From positions 1 through 64,000 of the forward strand of contig NZ_JAOOPY010000002.1 of assembly GCF_025486315.1 (NCBI RefSeq): a stretch of DNA of 64,000 bases, in the 5' to 3' direction. The notes under the pieces were generated by a model. It did no database searches. It saw only the letters and a program-made list of their open reading frames with translations, and was not told where the DNA came from. The DNA comes from Variovorax sp. N23 (GTDB lineage Bacteria > Pseudomonadota > Gammaproteobacteria > Burkholderiales > Burkholderiaceae_C). The translations under genes were made by a program, and so were the position numbers. Shown one piece after another: positions 31,053 to 40,982 of the stretch (position 1 is the first letter of the stretch; each line of letters starts with the position of its first letter).

Positions 31053-32219
31053 GTGACTGCGGACAACGCTTCGCGCAAGCTGCGCTATGCCATGGTCGGC
31101 GGCGGCCGCGACGCCTTCATCGGCGCGGTGCACCGCCACGCCATCGCGCTCGACGGCCAGTGCGAGCTGGTGGCCGGCGCGCTGTCGTCGAGCGCGGACA
31201 AGGCGCGTGCCTCGGGCCGCGACCTGTTCCTGGCCGACGACCGCAACCATGGCGACTGGCAGGCGCTGCTGGCCGACGAGCTGAAGCGGCCGGCGCACGA
31301 GCGCGTCGACTTCGTCGCCATCGTCACGCCGAACCATGTGCACTTCCCGGTGGCGCAAGCTTTCGTGGAGGCGGGCTTCCACGTCGTGTGCGACAAGCCG
31401 CTGGTGCACACGCGCGCCGAGGCCGACGCGCTGGTCGCCGCGGTGGCTGCACAAGGCACGGTCTTCGGCGTGACCTACAACTACAGCGGCTATCCGATGG
31501 TCCGGCAGGCGCGCGCGATGGTGCGGGCCGGCGAGATCGGCGAGGTGCGCAAGGTCATCGTCGAGTACAGCCAGGGCTGGCTCGCCGCGCCGCTGGAGGC
31601 CAGCGGCAACAAGCAGGCCGGCTGGCGCACCGACCCGGCCAAGAGCGGCGCGGCGGGCGCCATCGGCGACATCGGCACGCATGCGGAGAACCTCATCGCG
31701 ACCGTCACCGGCCTCCAGATCGAGCGCCTGTGCGCCGACCTCGGCGCGCTGGTGCCGGGCCGCGCGCTCGACGACGACGCCAACGTGCTGCTGCGCTTTT
31801 CGAGCGGTGCGCGCGGCGTGCTGGTGGCATCGCAGATCAACACGGGCCTCGAGAACGACCTGCGCCTGCGCGTGACCGGGACGCAGGGCACGCTCGACTG
31901 GCGGCAGGAGCATCCGAGCGAGCTGCTGCACTTTCCCGCCGATGGGCCCAAGCGCGTCCTCACGCGCGGCGCGCCCTGGCTGCACGAGTCGGCACGGCGT
32001 GCCAGCCGGTTGCCCAGCGGCCACCCCGAAGGCTTCATCGAGGCCTTCGCCAATGTCTATGCGGGCGTGGTGGCGGACATCCGCGCGCGGCTCGGCGGCG
32101 TGCCGCCCGACCCGCTCGCGGCCGACTATCCCCGCGTGGAAGACGGCGCGCGCGGCGTGCGCTTCATCGAGCGCACGGTCGCGTCGGCGGCCAGCGCCGC
32201 TAAGTGGACGGACTGGTAG
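31053..32219 (+). CDS. Gfo/Idh/MocA family oxidoreductase
   Basis: 388 residues from a GTG at 31053, one base after the binding-protein stop. The Rossmann segment reads [20 protein letters not shown], followed by [11 protein letters not shown] and the family motif [10 protein letters not shown], whose lysine is catalytic in relatives. It is probably a sugar or polyol dehydrogenase acting on the imported compound. The last 20 bases overlap the converging UbiH-family gene. Confidence 0.9.
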   Translation: MTADNASRKLRYAMVGGGRDAFIGAVHRHAIALDGQCELVAGALSSSADKARASGRDLFLADDRNHGDWQALLADELKRPAHERVDFVAIVTPNHVHFPVAQAFVEAGFHVVCDKPLVHTRAEADALVAAVAAQGTVFGVTYNYSGYPMVRQARAMVRAGEIGEVRKVIVEYSQGWLAAPLEASGNKQAGWRTDPAKSGAAGAIGDIGTHAENLIATVTGLQIERLCADLGALVPGRALDDDANVLLRFSSGARGVLVASQINTGLENDLRLRVTGTQGTLDWRQEHPSELLHFPADGPKRVLTRGAPWLHESARRASRLPSGHPEGFIEAFANVYAGVVADIRARLGGVPPDPLAADYPRVEDGARGVRFIERTVASAASAAKWTDW

Positions 32220-33459
32220 GCGCCGCCAAGGCCGTATCGCCGAAGGGCCCGTGGCCCGTCAGTTGCCGCGTGATCGCGGCCTTGAGCGGCGGAAAGCGTT
32301 GCGCGCCTTCGAGCACCAGTTGCCGCAGCAGCCGAAGCGGCGCGCGCTTGTCGGCGTAGAGCTTCGCGACCGCATTGGTGCCGTGATAGATCAACCGGGT
32401 GTGCCGGCGGTGCGTGGCTTCGTAGGCGGCCAGCAGCGAGGCGGCGCCGATGTCCTGGCCCGCGCGATGCGCCTGCACCACCCGGCCGGCCAGCGTGCCC
32501 ACGCCCTGCAGGCCGAGGTTGTAGCCGTGCGCCGTCACCGGGTGCATGCCCACCGCGGCATCGCCGACGAGCGCACTGCGCATGCTCCGGAAGCGGTGCG
32601 CATAGGTGGCGACCAGCGGGTAGGCATGGCGCTCGCCGGCCATCGCCATGCGGCCGAGCCGATCGTGGAACTGGCGCTGGACCAGCGCGGTGAAATCCGC
32701 GGCGGGCAGCGCCATCAGCGCTGCGGCCGCGCTCGCATCGGCCGTCAGCACGACCGACGACGCATCGCCTGTCAACGGCAGCACGGCCAGCGTGCGTTCG
32801 TAGCCGAAGCACTCGTGCGCCACCTCGCCATGCGGCTGTGCATGCTGCATGCGGCAGACCACCATCGTGCGGCCGAAGTCGTGCAGGTCGGCGCCGATGC
32901 CGAGCTGGCGGCGTGTGGTCGAGAAGCGGCTGTCGGCGGCCACCAGCAGCCGGGCGCGCAGGTCCCCGCCGGTGGGAGCGGGCTCGGCCTCGAAGAACAC
33001 CTCCGCGTGGCTCGGCAGCGTGCGAACCTGCGAGGTCTGCGCGTTGCAGACGATGCGCAACGCCGGCAGGGCGTCGGCCACCTCGAAGCTGGCGCGCCGC
33101 AGCGCATGGTTGGGGACGATCCAGCCCAGCACGCCGGTGCCGCCGCCACTCCCCGCTCGTTGTGCGTTGAAGTCCAGCAAGGCGCGGGCGTGGCCGCCGT
33201 CGTGCACCTGCGCTTCGCGGATGACGCCGATCTCGTGCGCCGCGAGCCGTGGCCAGATGCCGAGCTTTTTCAGCAGCGCGACGCTGTCGTGCGTGAGCGC
33301 GATCTCGCGGCCATCGTCCTTCGGTGCGGACAGGGCGGCGCGCCCCTGCGTGTCGAGCACGATGACCGAGAGGCCGGCCTGCCCCAGTGAAATGGCCAGT
33401 GCCAGCCCGGCGGGGCCGGCACCGATGACGAGGACATCGCTGTCCAGGGGCTGTTGCAT
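32200..33459 (-). CDS. ubiM: UbiH/UbiM-like FAD monooxygenase of ubiquinone synthesis
   Basis: 419 residues. The FAD-binding start [22 protein letters not shown], the [21 protein letters not shown] segment, [17 protein letters not shown] and the second FAD motif [21 protein letters not shown] belong to the UbiH/UbiF/COQ6 family. DGREIALTH plus the LGW-VPN motif resemble UbiM, a ring hydroxylase in some proteobacteria; that sub-assignment is from memory. It overlaps the dehydrogenase gene tail to tail by 20 bases. Confidence 0.75.
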   Translation of the reverse strand: MQQPLDSDVLVIGAGPAGLALAISLGQAGLSVIVLDTQGRAALSAPKDDGREIALTHDSVALLKKLGIWPRLAAHEIGVIREAQVHDGGHARALLDFNAQRAGSGGGTGVLGWIVPNHALRRASFEVADALPALRIVCNAQTSQVRTLPSHAEVFFEAEPAPTGGDLRARLLVAADSRFSTTRRQLGIGADLHDFGRTMVVCRMQHAQPHGEVAHECFGYERTLAVLPLTGDASSVVLTADASAAAALMALPAADFTALVQRQFHDRLGRMAMAGERHAYPLVATYAHRFRSMRSALVGDAAVGMHPVTAHGYNLGLQGVGTLAGRVVQAHRAGQDIGAASLLAAYEATHRRHTRLIYHGTNAVAKLYADKRAPLRLLRQLVLEGAQRFPPLKAAITRQLTGHGPFGDTALAAPTSPST

Positions 33460-33554
33460 CGCGCGCCTTGAAATGTTGACCGTGGCATTGTGCGAGCCAC
33501 GGCTTGGCGCCGTCGTTGACGGGCGTCAAGCGTCATGCGGCGCGCGATGCCTGC

Positions 33555-33944
33555 TCAAGACATCAGGCTGACGTGCGCCGCCACCACGCGCCAGCCTTCG
33601 GGCAGGCGCACCCAGGTCTGGCTCTGGCGGCCGATGCGCTCGCTGCCGGCACGCTTGAACTCGATGTTGGTCACGGCCAGGTCCTGGCCGTAGCTGGTGA
33701 TCGCCGTGACGGTCACTTCGCGTTCCAGGTTCACCGCGGGGCGGGCCTGGCGGAAGGCGCGGATCGCGTCGTAGCCGTACAGGTTCTCGCCCGCGCCGTA
33801 GCGCAGCGTGTGCGGCGAATCGAAGAAGAGCCGGTCGAGCACGGCCACGTCGTTGGCCACCAGCGCCTGCTGGTACTCGGCGAAGGCGGCCGTCACTTCT
33901 TCGAGCACGGCGGGCAGGTTGATATCGGAGAGGGCAACGGTCAC
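33555..33944 (-). CDS. HpxZ/AtzH-like protein (DUF3225, NTF2 fold)
   Basis: 129 residues from a GTG at 33944 with GGAAAG 7 bases upstream; a GTG at 33959 would add five residues and overlap the permease gene by 11 bases. [42 protein letters not shown] and [22 protein letters not shown] match the HpxZ family of oxalurate catabolism and AtzH of cyanuric acid catabolism. Those proteins act on carbamoyl/oxamate-type intermediates. Here it is the last gene of an operon with a ring-opening amidohydrolase, which points to a late step in N-heterocycle breakdown. Confidence 0.85.
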   Translation of the reverse strand: MTVALSDINLPAVLEEVTAAFAEYQQALVANDVAVLDRLFFDSPHTLRYGAGENLYGYDAIRAFRQARPAVNLEREVTVTAITSYGQDLAVTNIEFKRAGSERIGRQSQTWVRLPEGWRVVAAHVSLMS

Positions 33945-33948
33945 GGTC

Positions 33949-34719
33949 TTACTTTCCACCCCAATGCACGAAGCGGCGCTCCGCCATCAGGAACACGAGG
34001 TTCATCACATAGCCGAGCAGGCCGGCCGCAAAGATCGAAGCGTACATGTCGGGCATGTCGAAGAGGGTCTGCGCGTTCATGATGCGCTGGCCCAGCCCGT
34101 CGGTCGAGCCGATGAACATCTCGGCGACGATCACGATCACCAAGGCGATCGACACGCCCGAGCGCATGCCCACGAACACCTGCGGCATCGACTCCAGCAG
34201 GATCACGTCGGTCAGCACGCGCCAGCGCGGCGCGCCCATCACCTTGGCCGCGAGCTGGCGCTGCTTGCGCGCGCTCATCACGCCGTAGGCCACGTTGAAG
34301 AGAATCGCCAGCGCCGCGCCGAAGGCGGCCACCGCGATCTTGGTCGCCTCGCCCACGCCGAACAGCACCAGGAAGAGCGGGAACATCGCCGAGGCCGGCG
34401 TCGAGCGGAAGAAGTCGATGGCGAACTCGATCGACTGGTAGATCTTCTCGTTCGAGCCCAGCACGATGCCCAGCGGCACCGAGATCACCAGCGCCAGCCC
34501 GAAGGAACTGAGCGTGCGCACGATGGTCTTGTAGAAGTCGCCCCACAGCGTGCCGTGCGCGATGCCGTTCCAGAAGGCGGCGAGCGCCTCCATCGGCGAC
34601 GGCAGCAGCACCGGGTCGATGGCGCGCGTGGCGTGCACGAAGGCCCACAGGGCGATCAGTACCGCCATGCCGACCAGCGGGCGCAGCCGGGCGGCGGTGC
34701 GTTCGGAGATCGCGATCAT
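33949..34719 (-). CDS. ABC transporter permease (SsuC/TauC type)
   Basis: 256 residues from the ATG at 34719, which overlaps the ATPase stop (ATGA). About six helices, with the EAA-loop region [22 protein letters not shown] and the C-terminal [15 protein letters not shown] segment of the nitrate/sulfonate/taurine permease family. It is the channel of an importer whose ligand is likely the operon substrate. Confidence 0.93.
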   Translation of the reverse strand: MIAISERTAARLRPLVGMAVLIALWAFVHATRAIDPVLLPSPMEALAAFWNGIAHGTLWGDFYKTIVRTLSSFGLALVISVPLGIVLGSNEKIYQSIEFAIDFFRSTPASAMFPLFLVLFGVGEATKIAVAAFGAALAILFNVAYGVMSARKQRQLAAKVMGAPRWRVLTDVILLESMPQVFVGMRSGVSIALVIVIVAEMFIGSTDGLGQRIMNAQTLFDMPDMYASIFAAGLLGYVMNLVFLMAERRFVHWGGK

Positions 34720-35558
34720 GGCTTGCGCACCTCCCGCTGGAAGATCTCCAGCGCGCGGGTCTTGGTGGCGATGAACGCCGGGCTGAGCGTGGTGTCGGCG
34801 GTGCGCGGGCGCGGCACGTCGAAGGGCAGGTTCTCGGCCACGCGCGTGGGCCGCTTGGTCAGCAGCAGCACCTCGTCGGCCAGCAGTACGGCTTCGTCGA
34901 GGTCGTGCGACACCAGCATGGTGGTGGTCCGGCGTTCGGTCAGCACCTTCTGCAGCCGCTCGCGCAGGAACATCACCATCTCGTAGTCGAGCGCGGAGAA
35001 GGGTTCGTCGAGGAACAGCACCTCGGGGTCGACCACCAGCGCCCGCATGATCGACACCAGCTGCTGCTGGCCGCCGGACATCTGGTAGGGGTAGCGGTTC
35101 AGGTCGAACTTCACCTCGAAGCTCTCCACCAGCCGATCGAGCCGCGCCTGCCGCTCGCCCTTGGCGATGGCCAGGTACTGCAGCGGGTAGCGGATGTTGT
35201 CGATGGCGCGCATCCACGGGAACACCGCCTCGCGGTAGTTCTGGAAGACGTAGCCGATGCGCGTGTCGCGCGCCTCCTTGCCCTCGAACAGGATCTGCCC
35301 GGCGTCGTAGGGCAGGATGCCCGAGATCATGTTGATCAGCGTGCTCTTGCCGCAGCCGTTGGGGCCGAACACCGAGACGATCTTGCCCTTCGGGATGTCG
35401 AGGTCGAAGCCGTCGTAGATGGTCGCGTCCTGGAAGCGCTTGGTCAAGCCGCGGATGGTGATGTGCGTGCCCTCCGGGTACCAGCGGTGCGACCTGTCGC
35501 TGACGGCAGCATCGGGCAAGGCGGCCCCGATCGGCAGGTTCGAATCCATCACGCGCAT
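34716..35558 (-). CDS. ABC transporter ATP-binding protein (SsuB/TauB type)
   Basis: 280 residues from the ATG at 35558, sharing one base with the binding-protein stop. Walker A VFGPNGCGKST, signature YQMSGGQQQLVSIMRAL, Walker B EVLFLDEPFSALD and the H-loop LVSHDLDEAV are intact. A roughly 30-residue N-terminal extension precedes the ATPase core; the second ATG (35549) would shorten it by three residues. It energises the importer. Confidence 0.94.
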   Translation of the reverse strand: MRVMDSNLPIGAALPDAAVSDRSHRWYPEGTHITIRGLTKRFQDATIYDGFDLDIPKGKIVSVFGPNGCGKSTLINMISGILPYDAGQILFEGKEARDTRIGYVFQNYREAVFPWMRAIDNIRYPLQYLAIAKGERQARLDRLVESFEVKFDLNRYPYQMSGGQQQLVSIMRALVVDPEVLFLDEPFSALDYEMVMFLRERLQKVLTERRTTTMLVSHDLDEAVLLADEVLLLTKRPTRVAENLPFDVPRPRTADTTLSPAFIATKTRALEIFQREVRKP

Positions 35559-36559
35559 CAGAAGGCTCGAACCAGCGTCTTGCCGTCGATCTTCTCCTTG
35601 ACCACGCCCAGTTCGGTGCCGATGTCGAGGAACTTCTGGAAGTCGCCCACGTCGGCGGCGCTCATGTCCTTGACCATCACGATGCGCGGCAGCGGCACGG
35701 TGGCGGCCAGCTCCGGCGGCACCTTCATGCCCTGCACCAGGTAGCCGCGCGCGCTGCTGTCGGCCTGCGCTTCCTTCACGCCGCGCGCCCAGGCCGCGGC
35801 GAAGCGCTTGGCCACGTCGGGCTTGTCGGCCATGAACTTGCCCGACATCACGGCGCCGGCAGCGAAGGCCGAGGCGCTCTTGTTGCCCAGCAGGTAGGTG
35901 GCGATCACGCCGGTCTCGACGCGCTTGCCGACCTTCTGCGCGACCATGATGGTGGCCGACGGCTCCAGCGTGTAGCCGCCGTCGAAGTTGCCCGACTGCA
36001 GCGCGCCGATGTGCACGCCGATCTGCTGCTCCTGGATGGTGAAGTCCTTGCCTTCGACCAGGCCCACCTTCTTGAGCACCGCGCGCGCCGCGCCGATGTT
36101 GGCGGGGCCGGGCGCCGAGAACAGCTTGAAGCCGTTCCTGAAGTCCTTCAGCGACTTGGCCGGGCTGTCGGCCTTGACGACGAACTGCTCGATCACATGC
36201 TGCGAATTCTGGCCGTTGAGCGAGATGTACTTGAGCGTGTTGGGCCGGCGCGCTTCCATGTTGGCGCCTTCGAGCGTCACCAGGTTCACGGCCGCGTCGA
36301 TGCCGTTGGACACCAGCGCCTGCACGGTCAGCGGGTGGCTGGTCATGGGCACTTCCTCGATCTCGAGGTCGGCGTCCTTGAAGTAGCCGCGGTTCATGGC
36401 GACGTAGAAGGGCAGCGCCGCGCTCGAGGGGAACACGCCGACCTTGATCTTGTCGGCCGCGGCGGCCGGTGTGCAGAGCGTGGCGGTGGCGAGCGCGAGG
36501 ACGCCGGCGATCAGGCGGCCGACACGCAGGGGAGCGGAAAGAAAGGCGGGACGCGACAT
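35558..36559 (-). CDS. ABC transporter substrate-binding protein (SsuA/NMT1 type)
   Basis: 333 residues with a Sec signal ending near TPAAAA. DKIKVGVFPSSAALPFYVAM, NRGYFKDADLEIEEVP and ALVSNGIDAAVNLV are the opening lobes of the NMT1/SsuA-like fold that binds sulfonates, pyrimidine precursors and related small molecules. It starts 6 bases after the VOC gene. The ligand is probably the heterocycle degraded by the enzymes upstream (inference from context). Confidence 0.92.
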   Translation of the reverse strand: MSRPAFLSAPLRVGRLIAGVLALATATLCTPAAAADKIKVGVFPSSAALPFYVAMNRGYFKDADLEIEEVPMTSHPLTVQALVSNGIDAAVNLVTLEGANMEARRPNTLKYISLNGQNSQHVIEQFVVKADSPAKSLKDFRNGFKLFSAPGPANIGAARAVLKKVGLVEGKDFTIQEQQIGVHIGALQSGNFDGGYTLEPSATIMVAQKVGKRVETGVIATYLLGNKSASAFAAGAVMSGKFMADKPDVAKRFAAAWARGVKEAQADSSARGYLVQGMKVPPELAATVPLPRIVMVKDMSAADVGDFQKFLDIGTELGVVKEKIDGKTLVRAF

Positions 36560-36565
36560 CGTGGG

Positions 36566-37084
36566 TTACTCCGGAAGATTGAGAGGCGATGAAAGGGTGG
36601 GGTAGGACTTCGGATCGAAGAAGCTCTGCCCCGCGCGGTACACGCGGGGGGCCGACATGTCGGGCGGCGCACCGGGCTCGACCGCGCCTTCGAAGGTGAG
36701 CTCGAGCTGTACGCCGCTCGGGTCGTGGACGAAGAGCTGCCACAGCGTGGTGCCGGGCACCAGGAACTCGCGCCAGTCGAGCTGCGCCGCGCGGAAGCGC
36801 GCGACGTACGCGTGGTAGCCCGAGCAGGCCAGCGACACATGGTCGATGGCGCCGGTGCCGCTCGGCACCTGGCCCGCATCGCCCAGCGCCGGGCCGCCCG
36901 CGTACACGTGGATGATGGCCTGGCCGCCCGGCTGGCCGCAGGCCAGCCAGGCACCCGGGTAGCCGAAGTCGGGGCGGGCGATCTCGCGCAGGCCGATCAC
37001 GCCGACCCAGAAGGCGCGCGTGGCGTCGAGGTTCGCGGTCTTGATCGCGAGGTGGAACAGGCCGTGGGTGATGGCGGTGTTCAT
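36566..37084 (-). CDS. VOC (glyoxalase/dioxygenase fold) protein
   Basis: 172 residues from the ATG at 37084, overlapping the monooxygenase stop (ATGA). HLAIKTANLDATRAFWVGVI is a VOC beta-alpha start. His11, His82 (AIDHVSLA) and Glu128 (LELTFEG) fall where VOC metal ligands stand, and WQLFVHDPSGVQLEL is the usual final strand, so a metal-dependent enzyme is plausible. It could open or isomerise a hydroxylated ring. Two VOC modules may be fused, as the chain is long for one. Confidence 0.82.
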   Translation of the reverse strand: MNTAITHGLFHLAIKTANLDATRAFWVGVIGLREIARPDFGYPGAWLACGQPGGQAIIHVYAGGPALGDAGQVPSGTGAIDHVSLACSGYHAYVARFRAAQLDWREFLVPGTTLWQLFVHDPSGVQLELTFEGAVEPGAPPDMSAPRVYRAGQSFFDPKSYPTLSSPLNLPE

Positions 37085-38301
37085 GCCGCGGCCTCGACGC
37101 CGCCGGCCGGTGCGCCGATCGATACGTCCCGGAACAGCGCCGAGAGGTCCGCGAGGAAGCCTGGCTCGGTCTTCCAGCGCGCGCCCTCGACCGGGTCGGC
37201 GCCCGCGAGCATCGTGTCGGTCGCGGCGATCGACAGCGCCATCGCGAAGCGGATGCGTTCGCTCCGCGCAGCCTCGACCTGCGCCAGCCAGTCGCGCGGC
37301 GCCAGGCGGCCGGCGCCGATCTCGCGCGCGAGGATCATCGCGGCGGCACAGGCGTCTTCCATCGCCTGCGTGGCGCCCTGGCCCAGCGTCGGCGCCATGC
37401 CGTGCGCGCTGTCGCCGAGGTACATCACCTGGCGCACCGGCTCGGCGAAGCGCACGTCCGATTCCTGCATGCGCGCCCAGTGGGTCTGCGCGAGGTTGGC
37501 GCACAGCGCGTCCATCAGCCACTGCGCCTGCGCGCCGAGCGCACCGCCCGCGGGCCGGTAGGCGGCGCGCAGCGCGGCCTCGGTGTTCCAGGCGTCGTCG
37601 ATGGGGGCGCCGGGTTCGATCGGGAAGGTGGCGGCGATGTACACGTGGTCCGGCGGCACGCGGAAGGCCAGCAGTCGGTGCGCGCCGTTGAACCACTGGC
37701 CGTAGTCGTCGACCAGGCCGCCGCTGGTGTCGGGCACCAGCGTGCGCACGATCGCCACGCCCACGTGGCGCGGCTCGGGCAGGCCCGAGAAGGCGGCGCG
37801 CGTGGCCGAGTAGCGGCCGTCGGTGCCCACCAGCAGGTCGATGTCGTCGATCGTGTGCTGCACGCCGCCCTGCGTGTAGCGCACGGTGGTGCGCGCCGGG
37901 TCGCCGGCGCTCGGGCCGATGGCGTCGATCTCGCAGCCGTAGCGGATGGCCGGGCCGGCGCCGGCGCGCAGCACGCGGTACAGCTCCGACCAGCGGATGC
38001 GGATGCCCGGGTTGTCGGCCACCTGCGCGAGCGGCAGGTCGAACAGCGGCGTGCCATCGGTCAGCGACACCTGCCAGCGCTGCCACGGCAGGCTGGCGGC
38101 CTCCACCTCGGCGGCCAGCGCCGGGTCGCACAGGCGCAGCGCCTTGATCGCGTTGGGGCCGACGTTCAGGCCGGTGCCGGCCTCGGAATGGTCCTCGGGG
38201 CTCACGCGTTCGAGGCAGTGCAGCGCCACGCCGGGCAGCAGGGCCAGGCGCCGCGCCAGGATGGCGCCGGCCACGCCGGCACCGATGATCACGATCTTCA
38301 T
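37081..38301 (-). CDS. FAD-dependent aromatic-type monooxygenase
   Basis: 406 residues from the ATG at 38301. The dinucleotide motif IVIIGAGVAGAILARRLALL is followed by GTGLNVGPNAIKALRLCDP and the second FAD motif MYLGDSAHGMAPTLGQGATQAMEDA, the design of single-component hydroxylases such as salicylate, 6-hydroxynicotinate and urate hydroxylases. It would use NAD(P)H and oxygen to hydroxylate a ring. Its ATG overlaps the amidase stop and its stop overlaps the VOC start. The substrate is unknown. Confidence 0.9.
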   Translation of the reverse strand: MKIVIIGAGVAGAILARRLALLPGVALHCLERVSPEDHSEAGTGLNVGPNAIKALRLCDPALAAEVEAASLPWQRWQVSLTDGTPLFDLPLAQVADNPGIRIRWSELYRVLRAGAGPAIRYGCEIDAIGPSAGDPARTTVRYTQGGVQHTIDDIDLLVGTDGRYSATRAAFSGLPEPRHVGVAIVRTLVPDTSGGLVDDYGQWFNGAHRLLAFRVPPDHVYIAATFPIEPGAPIDDAWNTEAALRAAYRPAGGALGAQAQWLMDALCANLAQTHWARMQESDVRFAEPVRQVMYLGDSAHGMAPTLGQGATQAMEDACAAAMILAREIGAGRLAPRDWLAQVEAARSERIRFAMALSIAATDTMLAGADPVEGARWKTEPGFLADLSALFRDVSIGAPAGGVEAAA

Positions 38302-39707
38302 GCGGGTTGACTTTCGGAAGGAGGTGGGAGCGGCCAGCGGCGGGCCTGCGGCTGCAGCCGCTCGAAGGCCAGGCCGAGCGCGCACAGCAGCGCGTCGCTG
38401 CCGTGCGGGCCGATCAGCTGGAAGCCGATGGGCAGGCCGTCGGGCGACGGTTCGGCCGGCAGGGCCAGTGCCGGCAGGCCGGCGCCGTTGACGAAGGCGG
38501 TGAACACGGCGTGGCCGCGCGGGTCGACCTGCCGCCCGTCGATGTGGGTCGGATGGCTCTGCTCGGCCGGCCACGGCATGGCCGCGCAGGCGGGCGTGAG
38601 CACCAGGTCGACCTCCTCGAAGACGCGCTCCATCGCGTCGTTCAGCGCGCGCTGGTGGGCCTGCGCGTTGAACAGGTCGACCGCGCGCAGGGCGCGTCCG
38701 GTGACCAGCATCGCGGCCAGGGCAGGCGTCATGCGCGCATCGTCCTTCGGCGTGCTGTCGTGCAGCACGGCGGCCAGGCCGGTGGCGCTCAGCACCGGCC
38801 AGGCGAGCCGGTTGAACACATGCACCGCGGCCGGGGCGTCGGCCTCCCGCACGAGGTGGCCCATGCCGCGCAGCTGGGCCGCGACAGCGGCCATGCGCTG
38901 GTCGATGACCGGGTCGACCGGGCTGCCGGCGATGCGCGACCAGTGCGCGATGCGCAGCAGCTGCGGCGTCGGCGTGGCGAGCGGGTCGAGGGGCCACAGG
39001 AGCGTCGGCGCGATCACCTGCAGCACGCGCATCACGTCGGCCGTGCTGCGGGCGATGGGGCCGACCACCTCCAGGCCCGGCAGCATCTCGGGCAGGCCGT
39101 GCGCCCGCGGCACCGTGCCCCACGAGGGCTTGAGCCCGACCAGGCCGGTGTAGGCGGCGGGCCGGCGGATCGACCCGCCGCCGTCGGTGGCCAGTGCCGC
39201 CGGGCCGATGCCCGCCGCCACGGCCGCGGCCGCGCCGCCGCTCGAGCCGCCGGGCGTGAGCGCGGTGGCCCACGGGTTGCGCGTCGTGCCGAAGACGAGG
39301 TTGTCGGTGTAGCCCTGCAGCGTGAACTCGGGCACGTTGGTCTTGGCGAACAGCAGCGCACCGGCATCGCGCAGCCGCTGCACCGGCGACTCGTCGCGCA
39401 ACTGTGCGTGCGCCGGGTACAGCGCGCTGCCCCAGCGGCAGGGCATGCCGGCCACGGGGATGTTGTCCTTCACGCTGATCGGCACGCCGTCGAGCGCCGA
39501 CAGCGGGGCGCCGCGTAGCCAGCGGCGTTCGCTCTCGCGCGCCGCGGCATAGGCGGCGCTGTCGTCGCGTGCGATCACGGCGTTGATCTGCGGGTTGACC
39601 GCGTCGAGCCGCGTCAGCACGCTGCCCAGCGCCTCGACCGGCGAGAGCGTGCGGGCGGCATAGGCCTGCGCCAGCGCGCCGATGTCGAGCTGCCAGGGGG
39701 CGGTCAT
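38298..39707 (-). CDS. Amidase signature family hydrolase
   Basis: 469 residues from the ATG at 39707. The Ser-cisSer-Lys triad is complete: Lys80 in PISVKDN, Ser155 in TPGGSSGG and Ser179 in [11 protein letters not shown]. Family members include AtzE, ureidomalonase and allophanate hydrolase. Here it would hydrolyse the amide released by the ring-opening enzyme encoded just upstream, whose stop overlaps this start. No AtzG-like small subunit is present between the genes. Confidence 0.92.
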   Translation of the reverse strand: MTAPWQLDIGALAQAYAARTLSPVEALGSVLTRLDAVNPQINAVIARDDSAAYAAARESERRWLRGAPLSALDGVPISVKDNIPVAGMPCRWGSALYPAHAQLRDESPVQRLRDAGALLFAKTNVPEFTLQGYTDNLVFGTTRNPWATALTPGGSSGGAAAAVAAGIGPAALATDGGGSIRRPAAYTGLVGLKPSWGTVPRAHGLPEMLPGLEVVGPIARSTADVMRVLQVIAPTLLWPLDPLATPTPQLLRIAHWSRIAGSPVDPVIDQRMAAVAAQLRGMGHLVREADAPAAVHVFNRLAWPVLSATGLAAVLHDSTPKDDARMTPALAAMLVTGRALRAVDLFNAQAHQRALNDAMERVFEEVDLVLTPACAAMPWPAEQSHPTHIDGRQVDPRGHAVFTAFVNGAGLPALALPAEPSPDGLPIGFQLIGPHGSDALLCALGLAFERLQPQARRWPLPPPSESQPA

Positions 39708-40888
39708 GTCATGCCTCGCGCGATCACGGCGACCAGCCCGCCGCCGTCGGGCCCCTGGTGCTCCGCGCCGCCGGACACGAAGATGCGCCCGTCGCCCAGC
39801 ACGCCGGCCACCAGCCCGCCCACCGCGCCGCGGATGTGGCGCTGGGCGTTGATGTCGGTGTCGTCGAGCATGGTGTGGCGCGCACCGCGCACGCGGCCGC
39901 GGCGGTCGGGTTCGCACTTGACGAAGACGGCGGCCACGCGGGCCGCGTCGGCCTCGTTCAGCTGCGGCTCGGCCGCCAGCCCCAGCGGGCGCAGCGCCTG
40001 CGCCACGGCGCCCAGGTCGAGGGCGTCGCGCATCGGTGCGCAGCCCATGCGCAGGTCGCCTTGCCACCGCGGGCTGTGGCCCAGCACGATCACCTCGTTG
40101 GCCTCCACCTCGACGCCGGACGACACGCTGGCGCGCGCCGAGAAGCGCGTGAAGTCGCTGAGCATCGCGGCTTCGAGCGCCGGGTCGTCGGGCAGTTCAC
40201 CGAGCGCGATCGCGACGCCGAAGGCGCCGGCCGCACGGGCCGTGGCCATCGAGCGGTTGGCGTCGGCCGTGAGCACCGTGTGGCCCGTCGCGGCGGCGGC
40301 CTGGGCGCGTGCGGCGGTCACGCAGGGGCACTTGACCTGCACGAAGGCAATGTCTTCGGTGCGCGCGATGCCGGCGTCGCGCATGGCCGCACGCACCGCG
40401 TCGGCCACCGAGCGCACATGCGCCCAGCGGCCCACGTGCTGCGCGGCCAGCGGCGCGCTCACGGCGGTGCCGATGGCGAGCGCGCCGGGGCCGGCGGCGT
40501 CGGCCCCCGAAGCGTCCGGCCGGCCGCTGCGCGAGAACACCACGTAGTGCGGGCTCAGCACGCCCTCGGTGCCGCCGGAGAGGATGCAGGGCAGTTCGCG
40601 CAGCAGCGTCGCGGCCGGGCGGCCGGTGCGTTCGGCGAGCAGCGCCATGAGGGTCTGGGTGAAGTAGCCGCGGGTGAAGTCGTTGACGCCGCCGTTGCCC
40701 TCGGTCTTGCCGATCACGGCCACGATGTCGGCGGCCCGCAGCGTGCCGGCGTCGAGCAGCGCGGCCAGCTCCGACAGGTCGCCGGGGTGGGCCATGCCCA
40801 GGCGGTGCACCCGCAGCGTGGGGCGTGTGTCGGCCGCGGGTTCGGCACGGTCGGAGGCGGCGGGAGAGGGATTGAGCAGGGCGTCCAT
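39704..40888 (-). CDS. Ring-opening amidohydrolase (cyanuric acid hydrolase/barbiturase family)
   Basis: 394 residues from the ATG at 40888; the frame stays open to 40984, but those 32 residues are Cys-rich and unlike the family. Three similar domains each supply a lysine and serine: Lys61 (VIGKTEGNGG) and Ser104 (CILSGGTEGVLSPH), Lys186 (VQVKCPC) and Ser257 (SVSSGVEVE), Lys324 (VFVKCEPD) and Ser372 (VSGGAEHQGPDGGG). This is the rare AtzD/TrzD/barbiturase fold. Known members open cyanuric acid or barbiturate rings at a C-N bond. It is the first enzyme gene of the operon after the LysR gene. Confidence 0.93.
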   Translation of the reverse strand: MDALLNPSPAASDRAEPAADTRPTLRVHRLGMAHPGDLSELAALLDAGTLRAADIVAVIGKTEGNGGVNDFTRGYFTQTLMALLAERTGRPAATLLRELPCILSGGTEGVLSPHYVVFSRSGRPDASGADAAGPGALAIGTAVSAPLAAQHVGRWAHVRSVADAVRAAMRDAGIARTEDIAFVQVKCPCVTAARAQAAAATGHTVLTADANRSMATARAAGAFGVAIALGELPDDPALEAAMLSDFTRFSARASVSSGVEVEANEVIVLGHSPRWQGDLRMGCAPMRDALDLGAVAQALRPLGLAAEPQLNEADAARVAAVFVKCEPDRRGRVRGARHTMLDDTDINAQRHIRGAVGGLVAGVLGDGRIFVSGGAEHQGPDGGGLVAVIARGMT

Positions 40889-40965
40889 GGGTGCTGCAAT
40901 GCAACAGATGCACCGAGTATGGGCAGCGCCCCTGCAAACTTCCAGCGCATAGTTTCTCTCGCACC

Positions 40966-40982
40966 GCACACATTTTGTGTGC
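40966..40982. promoter_or_regulatory. Inverted repeat between LysR gene and amidohydrolase
   Basis: GCACACA-TTT-TGTGTGC is a perfect 7-bp inverted repeat, 78 bases upstream of the amidohydrolase ATG in the 115-base gap after the LysR gene. It is an attractive operator for the LysR protein or a short hairpin; no T-run follows. No convincing -35/-10 pair was identified on the minus strand. Confidence 0.5.

Noticed and set aside
29012..31078. A 688-codon minus-strand frame across the sugar ABC genes
   Set aside because: It spans three well-supported plus-strand genes and reads as His/Arg/Asp-rich low-complexity sequence, typical of antisense to GC-rich coding DNA.
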